64,000 nt of DNA from Pontibacter oryzae (lineage in GTDB: Bacteria > Bacteroidota > Bacteroidia > Cytophagales > Hymenobacteraceae), in assembly GCF_003576375.1 (NCBI RefSeq), contig NZ_QWGE01000002.1:186001-250000 (forward strand), given 5' to 3'. Shown here piece by piece: positions 26,465-35,623 of the stretch. Every line of letters begins with the position of its first letter. Within the stretch, counting starts at the first letter, position 1. Position numbers and translations under genes: made by a program. The notes under the pieces are model-generated. The model did not search any database. It saw only the letters and a list, made by a program, of their open reading frames with translations, and was not told the origin of the DNA.

Positions 26465-27051
26465 AATCAATATGTGCTTGCTTTTAATATGCCAACTTTC
26501 AGATTACAATGCTGAAAAAATTATGCCAATCCTATGTGCATCACTGGCTTTAAGTTACAAATCTAAAATATTTTGGCTTACTGCCTTCATTTCGACTTAT
26601 AAGTATAGTTAAGGTTTAGTTCATTATATCACATTACCTTGAACTTATAATTTAAACGATTATTGTACAGCTCTGGTGAGCGCATGCTAAAACAATTTCC
26701 TTACAAAAAATCATATAAAAATTTACCCTGATTCTATGGTTTTAATAGCGGCGGCTATTTGCTTGGCTCATAGGTAATTCCATAAACCGGCTTTCTTTTT
26801 AACTTTAATAATGAACATTTGTAGGCTTGTGGCATTAGCGTTTGGACAACAACCTTTTGAAAAAAGGGCGGTATAGTAGGGTAATTACTTATGCTTTGCG
26901 GCGGCCTCTGACTAAACAGAGCTGTAAGCAGGCAGCCTTTTACCATGATCGTTTGCAGAATTATTTTTAGAAGACTGATTAGGCTTATCTCCGAATAACA
27001 TAAGGCTTTAGCAGACCAGCTTCAGCCAGCGAAGGAGAAAACTTTTTAAAG
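26465..27051. other. Intergenic region of about 590 bp with no recognisable gene
   Basis: AT-rich DNA between the divergent DUF2911 gene and the hisG leader. Only short open frames without family resemblance or a codable look are present. I see no tRNA, repeat array or strong terminator. Confidence 0.6.
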
Positions 27052-27098
27052 TTTGTTTTTTATATAAACAAAAACAGCTTTACTTTGTACCCAAGTAC

Positions 27099-27197
27099 AT
27101 GAGCACATACTATTCATATAGCATCCTTTCTGATATGGCAGCGCCAGTTGCCAGGGTTGCGCATGTACATTTCCATCACTTCCATCATTCCTCGTAA
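27099..27197 (+). CDS. hisL: his leader peptide upstream of hisG (six His in nine residues)
   Basis: A 32-codon ORF, too short for routine calling, ending in the run HVHFHHFHH followed by SS and TAA (His codons between 27162 and 27188). It lies about 120 bp upstream of hisG. An internal ATG at 27135 could also be the start. A run of this kind in front of a his operon marks ribosome-mediated attenuation: low charged tRNA-His stalls the ribosome in the run. A small GUAA-loop hairpin (27188-27203) overlaps the stop codon, and a T8 run (27257-27264) lies before hisG. A second, independent his leader occurs before hisH, which supports this call. Confidence 0.75.
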   Translation: MSTYYSYSILSDMAAPVARVAHVHFHHFHHSS

Positions 27198-27271
27198 GAG
27201 GAAAACTACTACTATATTGCCCCCGCTGGGCGTGTGCCCAATTTAAACTTGCCCGATTTTTTTTCAGGCAA
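27188..27271 (+). promoter_or_regulatory. Putative attenuator region of the hisGDCB operon
   Basis: Downstream of the His run are a 6-bp hairpin with a GTAA loop (27188-27193 with 27198-27203) and a 5-bp stem (27227-27231 with 27236-27240). The competing GGGC/GCCC pairing (27228-27231 with 27251-27254) is followed by A and eight T residues. The last could be the terminator stem and excludes the second. The stems are weaker than those of the trp and hisH attenuators, so the exact fold is uncertain. Confidence 0.45.
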
Positions 27272-27317
27272 CATCTCATATTATTGTTAATTTCATACCT
27301 TACTATACTCTCATAGC

Positions 27318-28169
27318 ATGCTACGATTAGCTATCCAGAAATCCGGCAGGCTGAGCGACGACTCGCTGAACCTGATCCGTGAATGTGGTATTTCCTTTAT
27401 AAGCAGTTCCCTTAAACTTAAAACCGAGTGCACTAACTTCCCGCTGGAAATCCTGTTTCTGCGCGACGACGATATTCCGGGCTATGTAGCCGACGGCGTG
27501 GCCGATATAGGCATTGTTGGGGAGAACGTGCTGGTTGAGGAAGGGAAACAGTCGCTTACCGTGGAGAAGCTCGGTTTCTCTAAATGCCGGCTATCCCTGG
27601 CTGTGCCTAAAAGCGCAGAATATAACTCCATTGCTGACCTTAACGGTAAGAACATTGCCACATCATACCCTAACTTGTTGCAGGCATACTTGGATGAGCA
27701 GGGTGTGCAGGCCAACATTCACACCATTAGCGGCTCCGTAGAGATTGCCCCAAGCATAGGCTTGGCGGAGGCCATCTGCGATATCGTGAGCTCGGGCAGC
27801 ACCCTGATCAGCAACGGACTGAAAGAAGTAGAGCGCGTTTTCAAGTCTGAAGCAGCGTTAATTGCCTCGGAGCAACTCTCCGATGAAAAACAGCAGATCT
27901 TGGAAAAGCTTCTTTTCCGCATCCACGCCGTGCAGCGTGCCCGCAAAGCCAAATACATCCTGCTTAACTCACCGAACGATAAGATAGAAGAGATCAGCGA
28001 CCTGTTGCCGAGCGTAAAAGCGCCTACGGTTCTGCCTTTGGCCGAAGAAGGCTGGAGCTCGCTGCACTCCGTCGTAAACGAAGACGATTTCTGGGAGATC
28101 ATTGAGAAAATAAAGGAAGCCGGTGCGCAAGGTATACTTGTGGTGCCAATCGAAAAGATGATTATCTAG
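27318..28169 (+). CDS. hisG: ATP phosphoribosyltransferase
   Basis: First and committed step of histidine synthesis: joins ATP and PRPP to give phosphoribosyl-ATP. The 283-residue length marks the long form, with the catalytic two-lobed domain (LRLAIQKSGRL, DIGIVGENVL near 66, ICDIVSSGSTLISNGL near 152) plus a C-terminal ACT-like domain (about 210-283). That domain gives feedback inhibition by histidine, and no HisZ subunit is needed. It is the first structural gene after the His-rich leader and is followed by hisD after six bases. Confidence 0.96.
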   Translation: MLRLAIQKSGRLSDDSLNLIRECGISFISSSLKLKTECTNFPLEILFLRDDDIPGYVADGVADIGIVGENVLVEEGKQSLTVEKLGFSKCRLSLAVPKSAEYNSIADLNGKNIATSYPNLLQAYLDEQGVQANIHTISGSVEIAPSIGLAEAICDIVSSGSTLISNGLKEVERVFKSEAALIASEQLSDEKQQILEKLLFRIHAVQRARKAKYILLNSPNDKIEEISDLLPSVKAPTVLPLAEEGWSSLHSVVNEDDFWEIIEKIKEAGAQGILVVPIEKMII

Positions 28170-28175
28170 ACTGTT

Positions 28176-29465
28176 ATGCGGAAGATAATTAACCCTGCTC
28201 GCGAGACCTGGGCAGAACTTGCCACGCGGCCCACCAAGAACCTGCAGGAACTTGAGCCCGGCATTATGGAAACGTTCCGGCTTGTGCAGGAGAAGGGCGA
28301 TGCCGCACTGCTGGAGCTTGCCAAAAAGTATGACGGCGTGAAACTGGATAGCCTGTTTGTGTCTGCAGACGAGTTTAAAGCCGCAGAACAACTGGTGCCC
28401 CAGGAGTTAAAGGAGGCCATACTTCAGGCCTACAGTAACATTCAGCTTTTCCATACGCAGCAGGCAGAGCCTGTAAAGCAGGTAGAGACCATGGCTGGCG
28501 TAACGTGCTGGCGCAAAAGCGTTGCCATTGAGCGCGTAGGCTTATACATTCCCGGTGGCACAGCTCCACTGTTCTCTACCTTGCTGATGCTGGGCGTTCC
28601 CGCGCGCATTGCCGGGTGCCAGGAGCTGGTGCTGTGCACGCCACCCGCTAAATATGGAAGTGTGCACCCTGCCATACTTTACACGGCCTCGTTGCTAGGT
28701 ATAAACCGCATTATAAAGGCCGGAGGTGCACAAGCTGTTGCGGCAATGGCCTTCGGTACGGAAAGCGTGCCTGCTGTTTACAAGATCTTCGGGCCCGGAA
28801 ACCAGTATGTTACTGTGGCAAAGCAGCTTGTAAGCAAAGCAGGCGTGGCCATAGATCTGCCTGCCGGGCCTTCGGAGGTGTTGGTGATGGCAGATGAATC
28901 GGCTAACCCGGCGTTTGTGGCTGCAGACCTGCTTTCTCAGGCAGAGCATGGCGCAGACTCCCAGGTGGTGCTATTAACAAACTCCAAAGAAGTACTGACC
29001 CAGGTGCAGCAAGCGCTGGAGGAGCAACTACTCGTATTACCACGCATGGAGTTTGCGCAGAAGGCTTTGCAGAACAGCCTAGGTATTGTGCTGCGCGATA
29101 CGGAAGAGATGCTGGCGTTCTCTAACCTTTATGCGCCCGAGCACCTTATACTTTCTGTTTCTGATTTTGAGGGGCTGATGGATGGCATTACCAATGCCGG
29201 TTCCGTATTTCTGGGGCATTATAGCCCGGAGTCTGCCGGCGACTATGCCTCCGGCACCAATCATACTTTGCCTACCAATGCCTATGCGCGCGCTTACAGT
29301 GGCGTGTCGCTGGATAGCTTCGTGAAAAAGATTACGTTCCAGTACATCACTCCCGATGGGCTGCAGCAGATTGGCAAAACCATAGAAACAATGGCCGCCG
29401 CCGAAGGGCTGGAGGCGCACAAAAATGCCGTAAGTATTCGTCTTAAAGAACTGAACCGTGTTTAA
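28176..29465 (+). CDS. hisD: Histidinol dehydrogenase
   Basis: NAD-dependent, zinc-containing enzyme for the last two steps of histidine synthesis (histidinol to histidine). The 429 residues show the family marks: YIPGGTAPLFSTLLM near 124, AGGAQAVAAMAFGT near 183, IFGPGNQYVT near 205, DLPAGPSEVLV and the zinc/active-site region with DLLSQAEHG near 260 and APEHL near 320. The C-terminal HTLPT segment carries a further conserved His. It overlaps hisC by eight bases. Confidence 0.96.
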   Translation: MRKIINPARETWAELATRPTKNLQELEPGIMETFRLVQEKGDAALLELAKKYDGVKLDSLFVSADEFKAAEQLVPQELKEAILQAYSNIQLFHTQQAEPVKQVETMAGVTCWRKSVAIERVGLYIPGGTAPLFSTLLMLGVPARIAGCQELVLCTPPAKYGSVHPAILYTASLLGINRIIKAGGAQAVAAMAFGTESVPAVYKIFGPGNQYVTVAKQLVSKAGVAIDLPAGPSEVLVMADESANPAFVAADLLSQAEHGADSQVVLLTNSKEVLTQVQQALEEQLLVLPRMEFAQKALQNSLGIVLRDTEEMLAFSNLYAPEHLILSVSDFEGLMDGITNAGSVFLGHYSPESAGDYASGTNHTLPTNAYARAYSGVSLDSFVKKITFQYITPDGLQQIGKTIETMAAAEGLEAHKNAVSIRLKELNRV

Positions 29466-30501
29466 CCTGAACGATATCATCCGCCCAAACGTGCTGCGTA
29501 TGAAGCCCTACTCATCCGCCCGCGACGAGTTTAAAGGCACAGCCAGCGTGTTTCTGGATGCCAACGAGAATAACCTTGGCAGCCTGGCAGGCGAAAATTA
29601 TAACCGCTACCCAGACCCGCACCAGAAAGAGCTGAAGCAACGCATTGCCGAAATTAAAGGCGTAGAGCCAGACCAGATTTTCCTAGGCAACGGCTCCGAC
29701 GAAGCTATTGACCTTCTTTTCCGGATGGTGTGCCGCCCGGGCCAGGATAGTATGCTGCATTTGCCCCCAACATACGGCATGTATGAAGTATCGGCCAACC
29801 TGAACGAGGTGCGGCTGGATGCCATCCAGCTTACCGCCGATTACCAGATTCCGGTGGAGGAGGTGCTGCTTGCCATCAAGCCCGAAACTAAAATTATATT
29901 TATCTGCTCGCCTAACAACCCTACTGGCAACCTGATCGAGCCGGAAAGTATAGAGGATATTCTGCGTGCCTTTAAAGGCTTAGTTGTGGTAGATGAGGCG
30001 TATATTGATTTTGCGTCGGATCAAAGCTGGACCAACCGCCTGCAGGAATTTCCGAACCTGGTTATACTTCAGACCTTTTCCAAGGCCTGGGGAATGGCCG
30101 GTTTGCGTCTGGGCCTGGCCTTTGCCTCTGCCGAGATCATCAGTGTGATGGATAAGATAAAGCCACCTTACAACATAAACGAGGCCACCCAGGAACTTGC
30201 GCTGCAGGCTTTAGAGCGTGAAGAAGCGCTGAAGGACATGGTGGAAGAGATTGTGCAGGAGCGCGAATTGCTGATTAATGCCTTGCCAGCTTTAGCCACT
30301 GTAGAGCACGTTTACCCGTCGGATGCCAACTTTATACTTGTTAAAGTAAAAGATCCTAACGGACTGTATAACTTCTTACTGGGTAAAGGTATAGTTGTGC
30401 GGAATCGAGCGTCTTTGCCGGGCTGTGAAGGCTGCCTGCGCATATCGGTAGGCACCTTAGAAGAGAACCAGGAATTACTGAAAGCCATAGCAGAGTTTTA
30501 G
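29458..30501 (+). CDS. hisC: Histidinol-phosphate aminotransferase
   Basis: PLP-dependent class II aminotransferase that converts imidazole-acetol phosphate to histidinol phosphate. It starts at a GTG (29458) that overlaps the hisD end by eight bases, indicating coupled translation. Seen motifs: LGNGSDEAID near 76, SPNNPTGN near 151, VVDEAYIDF near 178 and the PLP lysine in TFSKAWGMAGLRLG near 205-218. The C-terminal segment GIVVRNR..PGCEGCLRISVGT is typical. It is the third gene of hisGDCB. Confidence 0.95.
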   Translation: MFNLNDIIRPNVLRMKPYSSARDEFKGTASVFLDANENNLGSLAGENYNRYPDPHQKELKQRIAEIKGVEPDQIFLGNGSDEAIDLLFRMVCRPGQDSMLHLPPTYGMYEVSANLNEVRLDAIQLTADYQIPVEEVLLAIKPETKIIFICSPNNPTGNLIEPESIEDILRAFKGLVVVDEAYIDFASDQSWTNRLQEFPNLVILQTFSKAWGMAGLRLGLAFASAEIISVMDKIKPPYNINEATQELALQALEREEALKDMVEEIVQERELLINALPALATVEHVYPSDANFILVKVKDPNGLYNFLLGKGIVVRNRASLPGCEGCLRISVGTLEENQELLKAIAEF

Positions 30502-30590
30502 ACTGTAGCACCTATTCCGCGTCACTATGAGCAGTTTTTATTAGTCTCCCCACGACTCGGGATACATGCTACGCGATACAAAAATTACCA

Positions 30591-31694
30591 ATGAAAAAAG
30601 CGTTATTTATAGACCGTGACGGCACCATTCTGGTTGAGCCTAAGTCTGATTACCAGGTAGACTCCTTCGATAAGTTTGCCTTTATCCCTAAATCCATCAG
30701 CAACCTGGCTAAAATCTACCGCGAGCTGGATTATGAGTTTGTAATGGTTACCAACCAGGATGGGCTCGGCACCGATTCTTATCCGGAGGATACGTTCTGG
30801 CCCTATCAAAACAAGATGCTCGAGATACTGGAAACCGAAGGGATCAAGTTTGATGATATTTTGATTGACCGCAGCTTCGAGCATGAAGGCCTGGAGTCGA
30901 GAAAGCCGGGTATAGGTATGATGAAGCGCTACCTGGCCGGCGAGTATGACTTGGCTAACAGCTTTGTGATCGGCGACAGGCTGACGGACGTGAAACTGGC
31001 CGAAAACCTGGGGGCGCAGGCAATCTTTATCGGGGAGCAGCCGGCAGCGGGTGCTGCCCTTTCAACAGAGAACTGGGATGAGATTTATACTTTCCTGAGG
31101 CAGCAGAAACCAAGCAGACGCGCCAGCGTGCGCCGCGCCACTTCCGAAACCGACATCCAGGTTGACCTGGATTTGGACGGCAGCGGGAAAATGGATATAA
31201 AAACTGGCCTCGGCTTCTTCGACCACATGCTGGAGCAGGTTGCCAAACACGGCAAGTTGGACCTGACCATCAAGGTAAAAGGCGATCTGCACATTGACGA
31301 GCACCATACAATCGAAGATACTGGGTTAGCGCTGGGTGAGGCCTTTTTGCAGGCGCTTGGAGATAAGCGTGGCATTAGCCGCTACGGATTTTCCCTGTTA
31401 CCAATGGACGAAACGCTAGCGCAGGTGGCCATCGATTTTAGCGGTAGGCCGTGGGCTGTGTGGAACGCCGAGTTTAAGCGCGAGAAAGTAGGGGATATGC
31501 CCACTGAAATGTTCTTCCACTTTTTCAAGTCGTTCTCGGATGCGGCAAAGGCCAACCTTAACATAAAAGTAGAAGGCGATAACGAACACCATAAAATTGA
31601 AGCGATTTTTAAAGGCTTTGCCCGTTCCATACGAATGGCGGTAGAGCGAAACCTACTGGATAACACCATACCCAGCACAAAAGGCATCCTATAA
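30591..31694 (+). CDS. hisB: Bifunctional histidinol-phosphatase / imidazoleglycerol-phosphate dehydratase
   Basis: A fusion of two histidine-pathway activities in 367 residues. The N-terminal part (about 1-165) is a HAD phosphatase with the nucleophile motif FIDRDGTI near 6-13 and [13 protein letters not shown] near 125. The C-terminal part (about 175-367) is the manganese-dependent dehydratase, with [23 protein letters not shown] and [17 protein letters not shown] as its metal-binding blocks. The ATG is 90 bp after hisC. The gene ends the first his cluster. Confidence 0.96.
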   Translation: MKKALFIDRDGTILVEPKSDYQVDSFDKFAFIPKSISNLAKIYRELDYEFVMVTNQDGLGTDSYPEDTFWPYQNKMLEILETEGIKFDDILIDRSFEHEGLESRKPGIGMMKRYLAGEYDLANSFVIGDRLTDVKLAENLGAQAIFIGEQPAAGAALSTENWDEIYTFLRQQKPSRRASVRRATSETDIQVDLDLDGSGKMDIKTGLGFFDHMLEQVAKHGKLDLTIKVKGDLHIDEHHTIEDTGLALGEAFLQALGDKRGISRYGFSLLPMDETLAQVAIDFSGRPWAVWNAEFKREKVGDMPTEMFFHFFKSFSDAAKANLNIKVEGDNEHHKIEAIFKGFARSIRMAVERNLLDNTIPSTKGIL

Positions 31695-31699
31695 TTTGC

Positions 31700-31751
31700 C
31701 TCACCAACAAAAAAGGGAAGCCATTACAAGCTTCCCTTTTTTGTTGGTGAG
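31700..31751. terminator. Very strong bidirectional terminator after hisB
   Basis: A perfect 22-bp inverted repeat (31700-31721 with 31730-31751) around an eight-base loop, with A- and T-runs within the arms. It closes the hisGDCB cluster and the convergent gene at 31760-32170. Confidence 0.92.
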
Positions 31752-31759
31752 AAATAAGT

Positions 31760-32170
31760 TTATACTTGTAGTCGTAGCCAATCTTGCGCTAAATCCAAAT
31801 CATCAAAAACCTTGACTTGCTTCGGGAAATCAGCTAATTTAAGAGTCTTGTCTGTAGAAAGGCGGCTTAGCGTGCTCGGCGAGTAAATCCAGGCAAATGA
31901 TTTTAAACCGGCTTCAAACATAGCCGGAAACCATACATCAGCACCCCATTTGGCGGCAGCAGACCATTGTCCTTCTACCCGAGTATTGTCGTTTAAAATA
32001 CGATAACAAGCCTGAGCCTTCATTAGCTCAAGTATTTTTTCGCAGCCAGCCACCACAGTATCGTAGTTTTGATAGCCTTTCCAGTTAACGTAAATCCAGT
32101 TATCAACTGCATTATACTCTAAGGCAATGAAAGTATCTCTGTAAAGGATTTCTGTGCGGTTTCGTATCAT
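31760..32170 (-). CDS. Hypothetical protein, possibly SpoIIAA/STAS-like fold
   Basis: A 136-residue cytoplasmic protein without signal or membrane segment. The pattern of strands and helices (ILYRDTFIALEYN, WIYVNWKGYQNY, YDTVVAGCEKILELMKAQACYRILNDNTRVEG with breaks, then KVFDDLDLAQDWL at the end) resembles the STAS/SpoIIAA-like proteins frequent in Bacteroidota, but no diagnostic residue is seen. It is monocistronic and convergent with hisB. The fold is a tentative reading and no function is proposed. Confidence 0.6.
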   Translation of the reverse strand: MIRNRTEILYRDTFIALEYNAVDNWIYVNWKGYQNYDTVVAGCEKILELMKAQACYRILNDNTRVEGQWSAAAKWGADVWFPAMFEAGLKSFAWIYSPSTLSRLSTDKTLKLADFPKQVKVFDDLDLAQDWLRLQV

Positions 32171-32453
32171 TTAAGTAGGACGTAATTATTCTGTTTATAG
32201 CACCTCTAAAATCACAGATTCAGATTAGAGAACCTATGCTTACTGCAGGAGCAAAACGTATGCTAAGATAAATTATTGATACTACATACGAAGCAACAAC
32301 TAAGCCCGATCACGTTATTTTCTAATAGACGGCTTAAAGTGCCAATGTAACAGTTAGTTATGTTGTTGCAAATATAATGGCATAAGGAATAATTTTCCAA
32401 AAAGTAGAAGTTTACACATTGAATTTTCCAGTAGAGGGACCAAAAGACTTATT

Positions 32454-33938
32454 ATGAGCCGGATATTTTTAATTTTTATACTTTGTGTATTGCAGGTTAC
32501 TGGCGAACTATATGCAACAGACACTACAGCTGTAGGTAAGCCTGCACGCACTGTATTAAAGCTGGCTAAGGCCATTCGTTATAAAACCATCTCCGCAGTA
32601 GATCCAAAAAAAACTAATTACAGTGAGTTTGCAAAGCTTCATCGGTGCCTGCAGCTATCCTTTCCAAGAGTCAGCGATGAGTTACAGCGAGAGGTCATCG
32701 GGCATAGCTTGCTTTACACCTGGAAGGGGAGTAACCCACAGCTAAAACCTATACTACTTAGTGGCCACATGGATGTAGTGCCTGTGGAGCAGGCATCTGC
32801 AGAGGCTTGGGAACACCCACCGTTCGAGGGTATTGTAGAGGGAGGGTATATTTGGGGGCGCGGCACCATGGACGATAAGTATAGGGTGGTTGCCATGCTA
32901 GAAGCTGTGGAGCGCTTGCTTGAGGAAGGTTATAAGCCAGACCGCACTATACTGCTAGCTTTTGGGCATGACGAAGAAGTTGGCGGCTATGAAGGGGCAG
33001 GTGATATGAGTAAGCACCTGGCAAACAAAGGTATAAGCTTAGAAGCTGTGTTTGATGAAGGGTTAGCTGTAGCTGAAAACATCTTACCAGGCGTAGACCA
33101 GCCAATTGCTTTAATAGGAACGGCCGCAAAAGGCAATATTAACCTGAAACTTACCGTGGTTGGCCCTGGAGGGCATTCATCCGTTCCGCCAGATGAAACG
33201 CCGATAGGTATACTAAGCCAGGCTATTTACAAACTGCAGCAGCAGCCGTTCGAACCCCGCCTTACACCCACCACTCGGGAGACCTTGGAAAAGTTAGCCC
33301 CTCTCTTGGGTGCCAAGTATGAATTTGCCATGCAGCACTATGGGCTTTTTAAAGGCAGAGTGCTAAAAGCTTTGTCCAGGGATCAGGCTACAGATGCATT
33401 GATCAGAACGAAAATGGCACCTACAATTATTAACGCCGGAGATAAGTTTAACGTGTTGCCCAGAGAGGCCTCCGCCATAATTAATATCAGGATCTTAAAT
33501 GGAGAGAACGAAGAAACAGTGCTCGGGCACGTGCGTTCTGCCATTGGAGATGAAAGGGTGCGAATTGAGCGGTATGGTGTCTATACGCCCCCATCAGCTG
33601 TTACGCCAACAAATAGTGCGCTCTATGGTGCTTTAGAAAAAACAATTCTGGAAGTATATCCAGAGGTTGTAGCGGCTCCAGCGCTCTTTCCGGGGGCAAC
33701 TGATTCGAGACACTACGCCAACTTAACCGAAAATATTTTCAGGTTCGCCCCGCAGGTAGTTACCAGGGAAAAAGCACAATTGGTACATAATGTGAACGAA
33801 AGACTGGCAGTGGATATGCTTGAAAACTGTGTCTTATTTTATAAACTACTACTAAAGAATACTTGTGGAGTTGGCTCAGGAGGTTTTTTAGTGGAAGAAA
33901 ACAGTGCAACCTTACCGAAACTTATCCCGGTAGACTGA
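32454..33938 (+). CDS. Secreted or membrane-anchored M20-family metallopeptidase
   Basis: A 494-residue dizinc peptidase close to the carboxypeptidase S / PM20D1 branch. The N-terminus is a signal peptide or anchor (MSRIFLIFILCVLQVTG). Zinc-binding and catalytic motifs are seen: LLSGHMDVVPV near 99, WGRGTMDDKY near 134 and GHDEEVGGYEGA near 170. The dimerisation domain follows, with GPGGHSSVPPDETP near 240, and a zinc His in a C-terminal HNVNER segment. Upstream sequence of about 280 bp shows no clear gene. It is monocistronic. Confidence 0.88.
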   Translation: MSRIFLIFILCVLQVTGELYATDTTAVGKPARTVLKLAKAIRYKTISAVDPKKTNYSEFAKLHRCLQLSFPRVSDELQREVIGHSLLYTWKGSNPQLKPILLSGHMDVVPVEQASAEAWEHPPFEGIVEGGYIWGRGTMDDKYRVVAMLEAVERLLEEGYKPDRTILLAFGHDEEVGGYEGAGDMSKHLANKGISLEAVFDEGLAVAENILPGVDQPIALIGTAAKGNINLKLTVVGPGGHSSVPPDETPIGILSQAIYKLQQQPFEPRLTPTTRETLEKLAPLLGAKYEFAMQHYGLFKGRVLKALSRDQATDALIRTKMAPTIINAGDKFNVLPREASAIINIRILNGENEETVLGHVRSAIGDERVRIERYGVYTPPSAVTPTNSALYGALEKTILEVYPEVVAAPALFPGATDSRHYANLTENIFRFAPQVVTREKAQLVHNVNERLAVDMLENCVLFYKLLLKNTCGVGSGGFLVEENSATLPKLIPVD

Positions 33939-33958
33939 AAAAAATTTAAGAACAAAAG

Positions 33959-33989
33959 TTTGGACTTGCCGTTTTACAGTATACTTTTG
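33959..33989 (+). promoter_or_regulatory. trp operon promoter (Bacteroidota type)
   Basis: TTTG at 33959-33962 and TACTTTTG at 33982-33989, separated by 19 bases. This matches the TTTG-N19-TAnnTTTG consensus exactly. It lies 50 nt before the trp leader ORF and is the best promoter in the window. Confidence 0.8.
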
Positions 33990-34039
33990 TATCAGGAAGC
34001 GAGAAAAACAGATTTCGTTTATAGCATTCAGAAAGAAAA

Positions 34040-34126
34040 ATGACTCAGAATCTTCATATGGCATGGTGGTGGCACGTTACAGAAATGAACGTGAACAGCA
34101 CTGCTATATCCATTATGAAGCGATAA
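34040..34126 (+). CDS. trpL: trp leader peptide (three consecutive Trp)
   Basis: A 28-codon ORF starting MTQNLHMAWWWH and ending in MKR-TAA, about 85 bp upstream of trpE. Tryptophan codons 34064-34072 are consecutive, and Trp is normally rare, so the run is very unlikely by chance. In attenuation the ribosome stalls here when charged tRNA-Trp is low, leaving the downstream RNA free to form the antiterminator. The ORF follows a consensus promoter and ends before the terminator hairpin at 34150-34184. Confidence 0.88.
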   Translation: MTQNLHMAWWWHVTEMNVNSTAISIMKR

Positions 34127-34190
34127 TATTAGCAATAAGATAAAGGTTTAAAGGCCTGCTGTTCACCCCGAACAGCAGGCCTTTTTTATT
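34091..34190 (+). promoter_or_regulatory. trp attenuator: antiterminator and terminator
   Basis: Terminator: perfect 15-bp stem (34150-34164 with 34170-34184), five-base loop ACCCC, then TTTATTTT. Antiterminator: GTGAACAGCA (34091-34100, inside the leader ORF) is perfectly complementary to TGCTGTTCAC (34157-34166), which takes in most of the terminator's left arm. A ribosome stalled on the Trp codons would leave 34091-34100 free to pair, blocking termination. A ribosome reaching the stop codon would cover it, allowing termination. Confidence 0.85.
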
Positions 34191-34209
34191 TTCTACACCT
34201 TACCAAACT

Positions 34210-35622
34210 ATGAGCAAGTATAAACTCCACACCACCTACAAGCGCCTACTGGCCGATACCCTGACTCCGGTGAGCGTGTACCTGAAGCTCCGCGATAAAT
34301 TTTCGAACAGCATTCTGCTGGAAAGCTCTGACTACCACGGGGCTGAGAACAGCTTCTCATACATCTGCTGCAACCCAATGGCAAGTATAAAAGCTGAGAA
34401 CGAGGTGCTAACGGAGGTATTCCCGGACGGCAGCATACGCAAAACAGGCATTACCACGGAAACGGATGTGCCGGGTTTACTGGGCGAGTTCTCGAGAAGC
34501 TTTGAGGTGGAGGAAGATGCCCAATTTGGCTTTATACACAATGGCCTGTTCGGCTACATGAGCTACGATGCGGTGCGCTATTACGAGGATATTAACCTGA
34601 CAATGCGTGAGGGACGGGCTGATATTCCGGACTTATACTATGCCGTTTACCGTCACATCATCGCCATCAACCACTTCACGAACGAGGCATACATCTTTTC
34701 GCACAGCTACAATCAGGGCACTGACGATGGCATTGCGCAACTCGAAGCCCTCCTGAACAGCCGCAACATTCCGAGCTATACGTTTAAAACTGCCGGTGAG
34801 GAGGAACATAACATTACAGCGGAGGATTTTCTGGAGAACATTGCTAAAGCTAAGCAACATTGCTACCGGGGTGATGTGTTTCAGTTAGTGCTTTCGCGGC
34901 GGTTTGCGCAGGGCTTTCAAGGGGATGAGTTTAACGTATACCGTGCCTTGCGCTCCATCAACCCGTCTCCATACTTGTTTTACTTTGATTACGGCAGCTT
35001 TAAGATCTTTGGTTCCTCGCCTGAGGCACAATTAGTTATCAAAGATCAAAAGGCAAGTATTTTCCCAATAGCAGGCACTTTCCGGAGAACAGGAGATGAT
35101 GCCGCCGATGCTGCTTTGGCCGAAAAACTATTGGCTGACCCTAAAGAAAATGCCGAGCACGTGATGCTGGTGGATCTTGCCCGCAACGACCTGAGCCGTA
35201 ACGGACATAGCGTACAGGTAGAGACTTTCCGGGAGATCCAGTTTTACTCGCACGTTATACACCTGGTTTCTAAAGTATCAGGCACGCTGCATAGCCAGGA
35301 AGATGCCCTACAAATGGTTGCAAGCACTTTTCCGGCTGGCACACTTTCCGGAGCACCAAAGCACATGGCCATGCAACTTATAGACAGGTATGAAACAACA
35401 AACCGTGCTTTCTACGGTGGCTGTATCGGCTTCCTGGATTTCAACGGGAACTTCAACAGTGCCATCATGATCCGTTCCTTCCTCAGCAAAGACTATAAAT
35501 TATACTTCCAGGCTGGTGCTGGCATTGTGGCGGCCTCCAACCCAGAGAGCGAACTGCAGGAAGTTGACAATAAATTAATGGCGCTGCGCCGCGCCCTTCA
35601 ACTAGCCCAAGAGATAAACTGA
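34210..35622 (+). CDS. trpE: Anthranilate synthase component I
   Basis: Chorismate-using large subunit that makes anthranilate with ammonia from TrpG. The 470 residues show the N-terminal domain with LLESSDYHGAENSFSYI near 38, a variant of the LLES tryptophan-feedback site. The chorismate-binding C-terminal half follows (DVFQLVLSRRF, SPYLFYFDYG, GSSPEAQLV, PIAGTFRRTGD, EHVMLVDLARND and FPAGTLSGAPK). It is the first structural gene behind the Trp-rich leader, and trpG starts two bases after its stop. Confidence 0.96.
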   Translation: MSKYKLHTTYKRLLADTLTPVSVYLKLRDKFSNSILLESSDYHGAENSFSYICCNPMASIKAENEVLTEVFPDGSIRKTGITTETDVPGLLGEFSRSFEVEEDAQFGFIHNGLFGYMSYDAVRYYEDINLTMREGRADIPDLYYAVYRHIIAINHFTNEAYIFSHSYNQGTDDGIAQLEALLNSRNIPSYTFKTAGEEEHNITAEDFLENIAKAKQHCYRGDVFQLVLSRRFAQGFQGDEFNVYRALRSINPSPYLFYFDYGSFKIFGSSPEAQLVIKDQKASIFPIAGTFRRTGDDAADAALAEKLLADPKENAEHVMLVDLARNDLSRNGHSVQVETFREIQFYSHVIHLVSKVSGTLHSQEDALQMVASTFPAGTLSGAPKHMAMQLIDRYETTNRAFYGGCIGFLDFNGNFNSAIMIRSFLSKDYKLYFQAGAGIVAASNPESELQEVDNKLMALRRALQLAQEIN

Positions 35623-35623
35623 T

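Noticed and set aside
26755-26946. A 63-codon minus-strand frame in the gap before the his cluster
   Set aside because: No signal, domain or plausible start context; the sequence looks like ordinary AT-rich spacer.
27046-27279. A 77-codon minus-strand frame across the hisG leader
   Set aside because: It has no recognisable features and coincides with the His-rich leader and its hairpins on the plus strand, which explain the region better.
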